Part shown: positions 1 to 9,400 of the stretch, piece by piece
Layout: each line of letters opens with the position of its first letter
Position numbering within the stretch: position 1 is the stretch's first letter
Origin: Syncephalastrum monosporum B8922
Taxonomy: Eukaryota; Mucoromycota; Mucoromycetes; Mucorales; Syncephalastraceae
NCBI GenBank assembly: GCA_000697355.1
Contig: JNEN01000787.1
Location: forward strand, 1-15,338
Direction of reading: 5' to 3'
DNA: 15,338 nt
Program-made: the position numbers and the translations under genes
The notes under the pieces: generated by a model
Database searches by the model: none
Told to the model about the DNA's origin: nothing
What the model saw: only the letters and a program-made list of their open reading frames with translations

Positions 1-410
1 AAAACTGTTCTACATTTATAATTTTGCAATACCTTATAATGGTGATTATCTATATTTTTTAGAAAACACTTATATTCGCTTTGTAAGTTGCTAAAACTTA
101 CGAAGTGCTGTTTCCAAAGATAAGTTCTTTTGGTTTTTTTGTTACTTTTTAAACAAAAAGTAATGTGAAAGAAATATGGACTACCAATCGTTAAAATTTT
201 AATTTTATAAGTTGCAACAGGGAATATTTCAAATGTAGATAAAGAAATATACAGTTATATCAAATATAACCTTATTTCTAAAATAATTGTTAATTACAAA
301 GTAATTATTATTTATCTTTTATATATTATTTACAAAAACTATTATTAATCAGATAATCAGGACAAAGATTAGTAATAAAATGAATTTCTAACTATTTCTA
401 AACGTTGCTC
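1..410 (+). mobile_element. Hairpin-rich non-coding element, subfamily A (left copy, cut by window edge)
   Basis: This is a reverse-complement copy of the insertion at 1074-1494 and is almost identical to it; I see one substitution, in the outermost 15 bases. It ends at 410 with AACGTTGCTC. The outer end, expected to read GAGAAACGTT, lies just beyond the window start, about 11 bases missing. It has no coding capacity and is very AT-rich, with several short hairpins. The base triplet after it is AAT; the matching left-side triplet cannot be seen. The strand given follows the convention that the element runs GAGAAACGTT to AACGTTGCTC. Confidence 0.8.
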
Positions 411-1484
411 AATATAATTTCCTAATTCCTAAAATTAATTCTAAATCTATATCATCATTATTCTGTGTTATTAATAATTTTGATTAATGCTATCAACTTA
501 TAGTTTCTATGATTATGTTTTAATGCTAGTTACTATTCAGCTATTAGTTATTTATACCACTTTTCAAGAATTCTGTAAATATATCTTTAGATTTATTAGA
601 GTTTCTCCATTTAAATTCATTAAAGTGTTTTATTAAATGTCTCTTTCCTCTGTATTGAGGTTTATCTTCCTTTTGATAAGTCCCCACATATTTTCTATAT
701 TCTGTGTATGTATAGTCTTATCTTTCTTATCAACATAATTCTTTGAATGATTAACCATTTTATGTTTATATCAAATGTTTTCCAAATTATGGTAAGATTT
801 AAAGGAATCAGTATAAATTATAGATCCAGGTTTAACATTTCTTTGTATAAAGTCTTCACAGGTTTTTCTATCTCTTTTATCTACTATTTCTAAATGATAA
901 TCTTTTCGATTAGAATTATTTTTTCGATTAGTTATACCAATAACCCAAGTTTGTCGTTTCTGTAATCTACCTTTATTATACTTTCTTCTTGACATCATTG
1001 ACTCATCTATCTCACTGTAATCTCCAAATATTACTTTCTTATTATTTCTCTGGAATATTTCTCTGAATATATTGAGCAACGTTTAGAAATAGTTAGAAAT
1101 TCATTTTATTACTAATCTTTGTCCTGATTATCTGATTAATAATAGTTTTTGTAAATAATATATAAAAGATAAATAATAATTACTTTGTAATTAACAATTA
1201 TTTTAGAAATAAGGTTATATTTGATATAACTGTATATTTCTTTATCTACATTTGAAATATTCCCTGTTGCAACTTATAAAATTAAAATTTTAACGATTGG
1301 TAGTCCATATTTCTTTCACATTACTTTTTGTTTAAAAAGTAACAAAAAAACCAAAAGAACTTATCTTTGGAAACAGCACTTCGTAAGTTTTAGCAACTTA
1401 CAAAGCGAATATAAGTGTTTTCTAAAAAATATAGATAATCACCATTATAAGGTATTGCAAAATTATAAATATAGAACAGTTTTT
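1..1484. repeat. Near-perfect long inverted repeat (arms 1-410 and 1074-1484)
   Basis: The two arms are reverse complements over about 410 bases with one visible mismatch, separated by a 663-base spacer. The spacer holds the 3' half of a decayed transposase. Each arm is a copy of the same non-coding element, so this is a pair of inverted insertions rather than the long terminal repeats of one transposon. The right arm has its own 3-bp flanking duplication. Confidence 0.85.
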
Positions 1485-1497
1485 AACGTTTCTCATT
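1071..1497. repeat. 3-bp target duplication ATT flanking the insertion
   Basis: ATT occurs at 1071-1073 and at 1495-1497, directly abutting the two ends of the inserted element. Deleting the element with one ATT rejoins the transposase frame (minus strand AGT AAT ATA TTC) without a break. Confidence 0.8.
1074..1494 (-). mobile_element. Hairpin-rich non-coding element, subfamily A (421 bp, complete)
   Basis: On the plus strand the element begins GAGCAACGTT at 1074 and ends AACGTTTCTC at 1494, giving 10-bp imperfect terminal inverted repeats with one difference. It encodes nothing. It contains perfect short hairpins at 1177-1193, 1214-1230, 1234-1260 (long loop), 1277-1292, 1321-1342 and 1383-1401, plus one with a bulge at 1351-1370 whose loop is AACTTAT. 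It interrupts the Merlin-type transposase between codons. Size and ends resemble a MITE, but neither the 3-bp duplication (ATT) nor the ends match a superfamily I can name with confidence; TWA-specific PIF/Harbinger is not supported. Mobilising enzyme unknown. Confidence 0.85.
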
Positions 1498-2009
1498 ACT
1501 ATACCTAGTTACAGTTTTTGGAGATTTTACTAATGAAGAATATATACTTTTTCTAGGTGTTTCTTTAAGATATTCATACAATATATGTAATATTTCATTT
1601 ACAGGCAATTTAATGGTTGGCAAATATAGTACCTTTTAATATTGAACATGATTTCCTACAACCTTCTTTTTTACATCTATATAGTTTTGATTTATAATAT
1701 ACACCTAGATTATTATTACAGTATTCACATTTAATTTTTCTATTAAGATAACCTTTTTCAAATACTGTAAATATTCTATTGCTTTGGTTTCATCAATAAA
1801 TATTTCATGTAGATTATGATATGATTCAATATTGAATAAGTTATCCAACTTTTTTGTTGCTTTATCATTCTTCTCTATTATTTCTTTTATAGGTTTTTGA
1901 TATTTATTCTTTATTTTAATATCTTTTAGCATATTACGTTCAATTCTACTAATATCAGCAATAGTCCAATTATCATATCTTAGAATTTTTCCATATCTCA
2001 TATTATTTA

Positions 2010-2102
2010 CCATAGTTTCGTTCATATTTTCCATATTTTCCATATTTTCCATAGTTTTCATATGCTGCATAGTTTTCATATCTTTCATATTTTTCATATT
2101 TT
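2010..2102 (-). repeat. Short tandem repeat in the transposase N-terminal region (Asn-Met repeats)
   Basis: A 9-bp unit (about AATATGGAA on the minus strand) is repeated perfectly near 2028-2055 and in degenerate form on both sides. In frame it encodes repeated Glu-Asn-Met / Lys-Asn-Met units. It is probably a slippage-derived expansion in the N-terminal extension of the transposase. Confidence 0.7.
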
Positions 2103-2196
2103 CAATAAGGTCATACTTTTTCATAGGTTCATGTATTTTTAAATAATTTTTTTCATATTTGGATTTTTGTAATTTTGTAATTCTATGTGATTTCAT

Positions 2197-2986
2197 ATTG
2201 ATGTTTAATAAAAATAAAACAATTTATAAAAATAATAAAAATAAAAACTTTTTAAAGAATTCAAAATTCAATTTTATATCGTAAAGTTAGTTTGTGTAAC
2301 CAAATGCAGGAGTTGGTTATAATTAAAATATATTTAAATTCTTAAATTTTGGAAAATATATTTCGTCAGTTATCTTACCCTTTAGCCTAAATTTTGGGGA
2401 CATGCATCTTGAGTATATACCAAAAATTCAATTTGTGAAACTGCATAATGCTTTATTGCTCATTAACTATTTTAAAATCCGATAATAGAAAGGAAGTCCA
2501 TTGATTATCATCAAAGTTCATAGATTAGATCATGATAATGGAGTATGAACAGGCCTTCATACTAAGGTTACATGACCTTGTTGAATGACGGGAATTGTTG
2601 AAAGGTGATGGTTGAAAATGACATGTCGAAATGGTGGTGAATGTTGAAGGTAACGATTAAAGAAAAAGCAAAAATCAAAGAAAAGGAAAAATAGGGTGAC
2701 AGTGACAAAATGTGGTGTGACGGTTTCCATAGAATTTGAGCGGGATTTCAATGGGAGGGGGCGGTTGGAAATTTCGGACGGCAGTTTGAAGGAAAGGATG
2801 AAAGTTGAAATTTGCCAACAGAGGTTGGCACATTTGGTCCAGAGGTTTCTCCCCACCAACCAGAATTGACCTCCCCAAATGTGTGTGGAAGAACATAATG
2901 AGCGAAAAGTAATAAAATAAATGTATCTGGGAAATGCCAGGAGTAAGGCTGAGATTATTATCAAAGATCGTGTCAAAAATATAAGT
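2197..2986. other. Non-coding stretch without recognised features
   Basis: The first 350 bases are AT-rich and probably belong to the 5' flank of the Merlin-type element. From about 2550 the composition becomes more balanced, with a purine-skewed plus strand. Open frames here are short and resemble no family I know. I see no repeat, tRNA or promoter that I can defend, apart from its position just upstream of the tRNA gene. Confidence 0.5.
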
Positions 2987-3059
2987 GCGGCCATAGCTCA
3001 GTTGGGAGAGCGTTAGACTGAAGATCTAAAGGTCGTGTGTTCAATCCACACTGGCCGCA
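2987..3059 (+). tRNA. tRNA-Phe (anticodon GAA), intronless
   Basis: A 73-nt cloverleaf folds without mismatches. The acceptor stem is GCGGCCA with TGGCCGC, the D stem GCTC with GAGC, the anticodon stem TTAGA with TCTAA around the loop CTGAAGA (anticodon GAA), and the T stem GTGTG with CACAC around TTCAATC; the discriminator base is A. CCA is not encoded, as expected of a nuclear eukaryotic tRNA gene. The A box (TAGCTCAGTTGG) is canonical and the B box is slightly off consensus (TGTTCAATCCA). There is no intron. It appears functional and is the only host gene seen in the window. Confidence 0.97.
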
Positions 3060-3069
3060 AAAAACTATG

Positions 3070-3073
3070 TTTT
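3070..3073 (+). terminator. Candidate RNA polymerase III terminator
   Basis: TTTT is found 11 bases after the tRNA-Phe 3' end. A run of four T residues is the minimal eukaryotic Pol III terminator. Confidence 0.5.
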
Positions 3074-3152
3074 GTACTGTTGTTGTCTTTCGTCGGGAGT
3101 TTAACTCCGTTCACCTTTTGCCCCAAATGACGTCAAATGTTACGCACGGCAG

Positions 3153-3499
3153 TGTCGGAATCCTTTTGGCTGATAGGTCAGGGCCAGGTGGATTATAAGG
3201 GGAACAAAAGAATAGAAGAGGGTGGATAAGATAATTTTATTGTTTTACTTCTCGCGTATTTATATTTTTCTAAGTCTTGGCAATTGCCTGCGAGAAGGGG
3301 ATAATTATATAAAAGGGATAAGGCTATGACGCGTATCGTCATAGCCAAGAGGTCGGAGGGAAGAGGAGAAGAGAGGAATCGGTATCGCATCCGTAAAAGG
3401 ATGGAGGACTTCTTGGAGGCGTTTCCAAAAGAGGATTCATGGCCGTGCGCAACACTTAATGTCATTTGCGAAAAGGGAATGGGATTTTAGTTCCCGACA
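3153..3499 (-). repeat. 3' LTR of Ty3/gypsy element A
   Basis: The segment starts TGTCGG and ends CCGACA on the plus strand, giving the expected TG...CA boundaries with a 6-bp inverted terminal repeat. It lies immediately beyond a polypurine tract and the integrase end of element A, where the 3' LTR must be. A TATA-like run lies near 3305-3311 (minus strand). The left edge is inferred from the inverted repeat alone, because the other LTR of this element is missing. Confidence 0.7.
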
Positions 3500-4550
3500 A
3501 TACCTCCCCCCCCCCAGAATGTTGCTCGTCCTCGAGCAGCGACGAGAAGAGTGCGGTGATGGTGTCCATGGTCGTACGCCATTCATTGCGGGCAGCGGTT
3601 GGGTCGTACCAGGATTTTGACAGAGCAGAGGGGTTTTTGACGTGGACAGGACGGAGGCGATCTGTGTGTACCCAAGAGGCATAAGGTTTACCATCCGTGG
3701 ACTCGAGCTTGTATATGTCGGTATCCGGGTTGGAGGCCGTGATCTTATACGGGTCTTTCCACGTGTACTCAAGGCCGAGGCGGTTCTCGTGTCGCATAAG
3801 AACAAAGTCCCCAATTGAAAAGACTTGCCGTTTGATGACTAGATCCCAGCGCGCTTTGTCTTTTGCGCGATCGGTGTCTGTGCGTTCCAAAGCTGCTTGT
3901 CGAGCGGCACGGAGTTCTCGGAGTGTACCGCCCACTCGATGATCTGCGGCCTCTTGTTCGGTAGGTACAGATTCGGGTGTAACGCATGGTGACAACGTAT
4001 CGTCAGGGAGGACTGGGTCTTGGCCGTAAGTCAGAAAGAACGGAGAATAGCCCGTGGTGCGATGCTTTCGAATTAGACAGGCAAAAACGGCAGTGGGCAG
4101 GAATTCATCCCAGCGGTATATGGCACCGTCCACATATTTGCGTAACATTGGCTTCAGAATTCCGTTGGTTCGTTCGCATTTGCCGTTGGACCTGGGATGA
4201 AAGGCGGACGTGAAACGATGGTGCAACTTGATGCGGCCAAGATACATGGCCAGGACCTTGGACATGATATGGCGCCGCGGTCGGTGACGATCTCTGTAGG
4301 GCAGCCAAAACGCATCACGATTTCTTCGAATATAAAACTCGCTATGGCTTCACCTGTGGCGTCAGGGACGGCTCGCGCAATAGGATGGCTAGTTGCATAA
4401 TCCACGGCGACTAAAATCCAGCGGTTGCCCCTAGGTGTCAGCGGCAGTTCGCCAATGAAGTCCAGATGCCATCGTGTAAAGGGGGCAGGCACGGTGTAAG
4501 GTGTCAAGTCCCACCAAGCACTGAAGATGCATAGGTTACACCCACCTTCC
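3462..4550 (-). pseudogene. Ty3/gypsy integrase, 3' fragment of element A, frameshifted and 5'-truncated
   Basis: The minus strand encodes the end of a Ty3/gypsy pol. Upstream is a possible last half of the HHCC zinc finger (CNLC near 4525), then the integrase core: first D in RWHLDFIG, second D in EIVTDRGA, and E in NGKCERTNG. A degenerate GPY/F-like module (LEYTWKDPYKI) follows. The frame breaks once by a 1-nt deletion near 4268-4272, just after the second D. The downstream frame runs through the polypurine tract into the LTR and stops at 3462, a common arrangement in this group. Unlike the chromovirus next door, I see no chromodomain. Everything upstream of the integrase (gag, protease, RT, RNase H) and the 5' LTR is gone. 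The right boundary is approximate. Confidence 0.85.
3501..3516 (-). other. Polypurine tract of element A
   Basis: On the minus strand a run of about ten G residues followed by AGG lies directly before the LTR. This is the usual site for plus-strand priming in LTR elements. Confidence 0.7.
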
Positions 4551-4649
4551 TTTTACGTCCCATTGTTGACTTCTCTTTTGCTGCCTCCACATTTTTTCTT
4601 GTAATCGCCCTACCCTCCACCTTTCCTTCCGTAACCATCTCATCCTCCC
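4550..4649. repeat. Pyrimidine-rich degenerate repeat, split by the chromovirus
   Basis: The stretch carries related units of the type CCTCCAC...TTTTC..GTAACC. One unit, CGTAACCATCTCATCCTCCC, ends at the element boundary; a close relative (CGTAACCACCTCATCCTCCC) lies at about 10745-10764, beyond the other end. The target was therefore a loosely tandem, C/T-rich sequence. No gene is visible. Confidence 0.5.
4645..4649. repeat. Target-site duplication CTCCC (left)
   Basis: CTCCC abuts the left LTR and is matched by CTCCC at 10693-10697 beyond the right LTR. Five bases is the normal duplication length for Ty3/gypsy elements. The surrounding DNA is itself rich in CTCCC, so chance agreement is possible. 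Confidence 0.75.
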
Positions 4650-5070
4650 TGAGATAAAAGGTAGACTTGGAAAGTGGTAAATGTGAATGAGTGTGTAAGA
4701 GATTGGTAGCAAGAAAGGGTAAGTGAGACTGTGTCTTGTATTGGAAAGGTAATCAAAAGTGATTATGATACGATAGTCTACGATTTATCTACTGTATATA
4801 TATGTGTCAGTTATGAGAGAGAGATCCAATGAGATAATTATCCTTGAGACTAGGTAATACGTATTTACCGTACAAATAAGAATATACTGTAGGAATAAAG
4901 ATATAATGATGTACCGAGATACACGGACTGTTTGAGGTTGTATGCAAATAGGATATGTTTGATCATGTATGATGTTTGTGTTAAGCAACCGTATATCCAG
5001 TTACGACATAGTCATGATGAATACTCACTCATCAAAGACACGACTACTAAACAGATAATCCTATACCACA
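4650..5070 (-). repeat. 3' LTR of the chromovirus
   Basis: 421 bp, TGAGATAAAAGG to CCTATACCACA on the plus strand. It aligns with 10281-10692 along nearly all its length, with scattered substitutions and small indels. The exception is 4901-4960, which is unrelated to the corresponding 64 bases of the other LTR. A TATATATA run near 4796-4802 (minus strand) is the likely core promoter position. Confidence 0.93.
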
Positions 5071-5073
5071 TAG

Positions 5074-5082
5074 CCCCCACCC
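5074..5082 (-). other. Polypurine tract of the chromovirus
   Basis: The minus strand reads GGGTGGGGG followed by CTA, immediately before the 3' LTR. It is short and broken by one T, but in the expected place for plus-strand priming. Confidence 0.55.
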
Positions 5083-5231
5083 AGGTTGCGTACACATATT
5101 ATAAACTTGTGTATACTGTACATATTTTAGGTATTGAGTTTTAAGGTTGAGGTTTGGCTTGCGTATATATTTTAGGATTAAAGGTATAAGCAGATCTGTG
5201 TATGATTGTTGATCTGTGCATTGAGCAATAC

Positions 5232-6448
5232 CTAATGTCTAGTTGCGAGTCTCTTGGAAGAGCGCGTAGGTTCAGCATTGTTCTGTCTTTTTCTGGGTAT
5301 ACGATTCTTATCACTGGTATTTGCATTGGAGTTCTTTTGGGTATCCTTTTGTGTATTAACTTTAGTCTGCTTTTCTTTCTGTTGTCCAGATTTAATTTGT
5401 GCAGGCTTTAAGTTTGGTTTTTGCCCAATGCGTTTCCAATAGTTATTAATGGTTTTCTTTTGGGTGAATGCATCCTCATGCTCCCAGGTATCATGATCTT
5501 CTGTGTATCCCTTCCATCTTACTTTATATTTATATTCTCCAGGTTGTATTTCTTCATGAGCTAATATGGCTTGGACTTCATACAACTCATCACAGGGTAT
5601 AACCTCATCTTGAGATATCAATTTTAATTGTGATGGTGCATATTCTCTTGGTAGGACTTCATTCTTTTCGTTTTTTATAACGTATGCGCCACCTTGGTTG
5701 CGTCTTACGATTGTATATGGTCCTTCATATTGTGGGTCCAGTTTGCCTGCTCGTTCTCTTACTTTTATCATGACTTGACCATTTTCTAAAAAGTCAACCA
5801 TTATGTGCTTACTGTCAAATTTATCTTTCTGTGCTTTCATGACTGCTTCTATTCTTTCTGTGATTGCAGGAAACACTACATCTTCCATTTCTTTAATTCT
5901 TCTTGACAGTTCTTTTTGAGAGGCTGGTGTCAATTGGCTGTCTTGGGTATAATTCTCAAAGTTATTCATCTTACGCGCAAACATAAGGGTATACGGCGCA
6001 GAATCATGTCTTTTAGTAATTTTTGCGTTTAAAGCCAATTGAACTGCTGGTACAAATAGATCCCAGTCTTTTACTTCTCCACGGATGCATTTTTTCAAAG
6101 AGCGTACAGATGACTGTACCCATCTTTCTGCTACTCCGTTTGCTCGTGGATGGTATGGTGTGACCAGCCTATGGTCAAATCCAGTAGCTTTTGCTAAGCT
6201 ACTTAACATATTGTTTGAGAATTCGGTTCCGTTGTCAGATTGCAGGTACCTTGGGAATCCGAAATCACAAAATACTTGTATCAGTGTCCTTGTTATAGTG
6301 TCAGATTGCTTATTCACTATTGGTCTTAGGATACAGAATCTGGTACAGATATCGACCATTACAAGTAAATAATTGTTGCCCAATAATGTGGTTTTGAAAG
6401 GACCGGCTAAATCAATTGCCCAATGGTCGCATGGCAGAAATCTGTGAC
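5232..6448 (-). CDS. Chromovirus integrase core, GPY/F module and chromodomain (downstream frame)
   Basis: This frame continues the gag-pol polyprotein after a frameshift. The first catalytic Asp lies in AIDLAGPF (codon 6411-6413). The second and third are in LQSDNG and NGVAERW, with 35 residues between them, the D,D-35-E spacing of retroviral-type integrases. A GPY/F module follows (DPQYEGPYTI), then a chromodomain of about 50 residues (from LYEVQAILAH, with the aromatic/acidic core VRWKGY and DTWEHE). The tail is long, Lys/Arg/Gln/Asn-rich and ends ATRH. Chromodomains on integrases are known to bias insertion toward particular histone marks. No ATG is needed at the start, because translation would come from the upstream frame. 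All catalytic residues are present. The upstream edge given is where this frame becomes open. Confidence 0.92.
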
Positions 6449-9400
6449 CGATGGATCACACGGATGATAGCCTTGTTTTACAATATTGTATTTTTGACAC
6501 TGAGGACACTTTTTGACAACCTTTAATGCATCATCGTTGATTGTATGCCAATGTATCCCGTCACTGTGCAGAGCTTTGGTCATTGCTTCTGCTCCGAAGT
6601 GTCCAAACAAGTGCGTCTTTTCCAATAGCGCTTGTCTTTCTTCTTCAGGAGGCGTGAGCATATCTTGATAAGGTCGCACGATTTGTGCTGCTCGTGACAC
6701 AATGCTTATTGGGGAATATGAGACGATGTGACTCGCTTTTTGGTCCTTTTTCTTGCCTTTTTGAAATTGACCATTATTATTCCCCTCCAGCTCTTTTTCA
6801 CTTGGGAAAAGGCGAGAAAGCTGGTCAGGTAGGATATTGTCCAGGCCAGGCAAGTGGACAATGTCGAAATTGTATTCCAACAATGTGTCCAACCAAGTAA
6901 TCATCATGGCATTCGCGACCCTTTGTGTGAACAGGTACGTTAAAGCACGGTGGTCGGTATACAACGTGAACTTTTGACCCCACAAAAACTTATGGAACTT
7001 TTTTAGTGCAAAGATGACTGCTAGTAGTTCCCGTTTTGTGACAGAATAATTCTTCTCGGATTTGGACAGTGCTCTGGCCATAAAACCTACGTGACGCGTC
7101 TGACCATCGATAACCTGGTACAAGGCTGCCCCGATACCCAAGTTTGATGCATCTGTTGCAACGCAAAATGGATAACGCATGTCAGGATATCGTAGTATCG
7201 GCGTTCGTGTAAGCATGGTTACGAGTCTATCATATGCCTGTTGGTGACATATTGACCAAATGCCTTTCAGAGAGTTATGATTTCTCAACTGATCCAAGGG
7301 TGCTGTCAATTTCGAGATATTGGGTATATGTTCTCTGAAATAGTTTATGACACCAAGGAAACGTTGGATATCTTTACCTGTCTTAGGTAACGGCCATTCG
7401 TGTGCATTTGATATTTTTCGCGTGTCGAGCGTGATTCCTTGATCTGATATGCAGAAACCAAGTAGGTAAACTGCTTTTTGCGCAAAATGGCATTTATCAG
7501 GATTCAAAATCAAATTCACATTTGTCAAGGCCTTTATAGCTTCCATTACGTGCTTCTTGTGTTCCTCGAGGTTTCTAGAGAAAACGACGACATCATCCAC
7601 AAAGCAGGTAACGAAAGGCATGTCTTTATAGACTATGTTCATGACTCTCTGAAATTTAGAAGAGATTGGCTTTAGACCAAAAGGCGTACCGCGAAAACAC
7701 CATACACGGCCATTGAAAGTAAATGAGGTTTTATGCCGATCATCAGGATGGATCTGAAACCTGTGAAACGCACTTTTAAGGTCCAGCGTTGTGAAGACTG
7801 CGGCACCCTGCATTTTATGGAAGATATCCCTGATAAGAGGTAAAGGGTATTTATCATCCGGAAGCAACTTATTAATATGTCTTGGGTCTAAGCAAGGTCG
7901 TTTTCCTGTGTAGTTTCCCTGCGCATCTTTTTTAGGTGCTAACGTCAAAGGGCTGTTCCACGCATTATTTATAGGTGCTTCAGTAATTGTGCCATCAGCT
8001 TCCCACTGCTTTATGGTGTCTTCCATGACTTTTTGTGCTGCAATGGGCAAGTCGTATTGACGTCTGTAGGACGTGACACCTGCAGGTGTTTCCAGTCTGA
8101 CAACCGATTCAGGTATGGTACAGAAGGAATGCTTTGATATATTGGTGTTTTCTTTTAATAAATGCTGAATATCTTTAAGGAACTTTTCATGTTGCCCATT
8201 TGTTCCAGCTGGGGAATTGTTTGGTGTTGGTACTTCCACAACTACAGGATCCACTTCAGCTTTCGCTGGTTTTTCCCATGAAGTGGCTAAGCCTGTCAAG
8301 GCAATTCCCAACTTTGGCATGAGATCAAGACCAATAGCAATTTGAATACCACCAGATAGGTCCATGATTTCAAAGGTATGCTGCAACTGTTTTCCATTGT
8401 ACTGGATATTAATATCCTTGACTTTTCCAATTCTAGGCGTTGTCATGTTTTGTTTTGCTAATATGATATTTCCAGAGTTTTGTTCAGGTACAATTGTAAG
8501 TTTATTTTGATCAACAAAATTTGAACTAATCAGTGATGTATCACAGCCTGTGTCCAGCAAGGCGAGTACTTGTTCATTCTGTATGATCAAAGGTACCATG
8601 ATAGATGGATTGTAAGTATTTGCAGCTCTGCACGTAATATTGTGCTTACTTTGTGCTTCATAGTTCCAGACATCTTGTGCCTCTTCCGAGTCCAGGCTCA
8701 GGTTATGCGCGCGGTTTTGTATCTGCGCCATTCGCGCGTGTATGTCCCGGTTTTGGCGGGCGGCTCTCATTTCTTGGCAGACATGGCCAAATCTGAATGG
8801 TACTTTCTTGCAGTACCGGCACAGGTTCGAGCGTTGGTCGGCCCGGAATTTGCGGGGTGCGAGCGAGGTAGCACTACCAGGTAACGGCAAAGGGTGGTGC
8901 TTGCCCCTTCGGTGGTTTTGGCGCCGGGACAATCGGCTTTCTTCCATATCATCATCCGAGTCTTCAGCTGACAAAAGGCCATCTCGCTCCAGGTTATCCT
9001 CCATGACTAGGAGGGCTTCGATTGCCGTCTCAATTGAATCTGGCAACTTGGTGCCGTATCGGTGCGCCAGAATCGACCATGCCTTGTGCCGTGCTGCACG
9101 GTCCAACGACGACACGAACAAGAAGACAAGGTCACTGTCCTCCTTGATGTTTGCGGCCGCGGCACACTCCTTGTACCGGTTCGCGTACGGGTGCAAGGCC
9201 TGCTTGGGACCCTTGCGCATCGAGTACAGTGCATGGCGCCGGTAATAGATCTGGTACGGACTGGTATGCATCTGGAAAAATCGCTGGCGGAATTTCGCCC
9301 AGTCCATCGAAGGGTCTTCGATCATGCGGCTGATTGACAACCTACCATCCGCCGGGTGCGTGAGCGGGAAGAGGCGACGCCAGTTCGCCTCCACAGACTG

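Larger units (their letters stand above)
544..2196 (-). pseudogene. Merlin/IS1595-type (ISXO2-like) DDE transposase, decayed and interrupted
   Basis: Read on the minus strand from 2196 to a stop at 544-546, the pieces assemble in order as a transposase of the IS1595/Merlin group. They are an Asn/Met/Lys-rich N-terminal extension (1735-2196), a zinc ribbon near 1640-1735 (KCEYC, then RCKKEGC), a helical linker ending VTRYSN at 1498, then the catalytic domain (below 1073). The catalytic candidates are D in SEIDES, D in YTDSFKSYHN and E in HTQNIENMWG. These motifs are typical of the family; the assignment rests on them. Damage I can locate: a 1-nt deletion near 1733, a 1-nt insertion near 1612, a TGA at 768-770, a 1-nt deletion near 664, and a 421-bp insertion at 1074-1494. 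The C-terminal frame ends FLKSGINN. It is non-functional as it stands. Terminal inverted repeats of the parent transposon were not found. Confidence 0.85.

Noticed and set aside
1114..1142. Hammerhead-ribozyme-like GTCCTGAT sequence in the hairpin element
   Set aside because: The conserved CTGATGA and GAAA core is not complete and the motif is absent from the 401-bp subfamily.
1074..1494. Spliceosomal intron in the transposase gene
   Set aside because: Boundaries on the coding strand are GAGAAACG...CGTTGCTC, not GT...AG, and 3-bp duplications and inverted ends point to insertion.
2557..2994. 145-residue open frame on the minus strand next to the tRNA
   Set aside because: It is Phe/Leu-rich from a purine-skewed plus strand, contains no recognisable domain, and its start codon overlaps the tRNA gene.
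3128..3135. TGACGTCA palindrome (CRE/ATF-like site)
   Set aside because: A single perfect octamer between the tRNA and an LTR; no target gene or second site to support a regulatory role.
4785..5144. Small frames within the chromovirus 3' LTR
   Set aside because: LTR sequence with regulatory content; no family resemblance.
8742..9245. Plus-strand open frames inside the chromovirus gag region
   Set aside because: They are antisense to a gene with clear gag features and carry no domain of their own.
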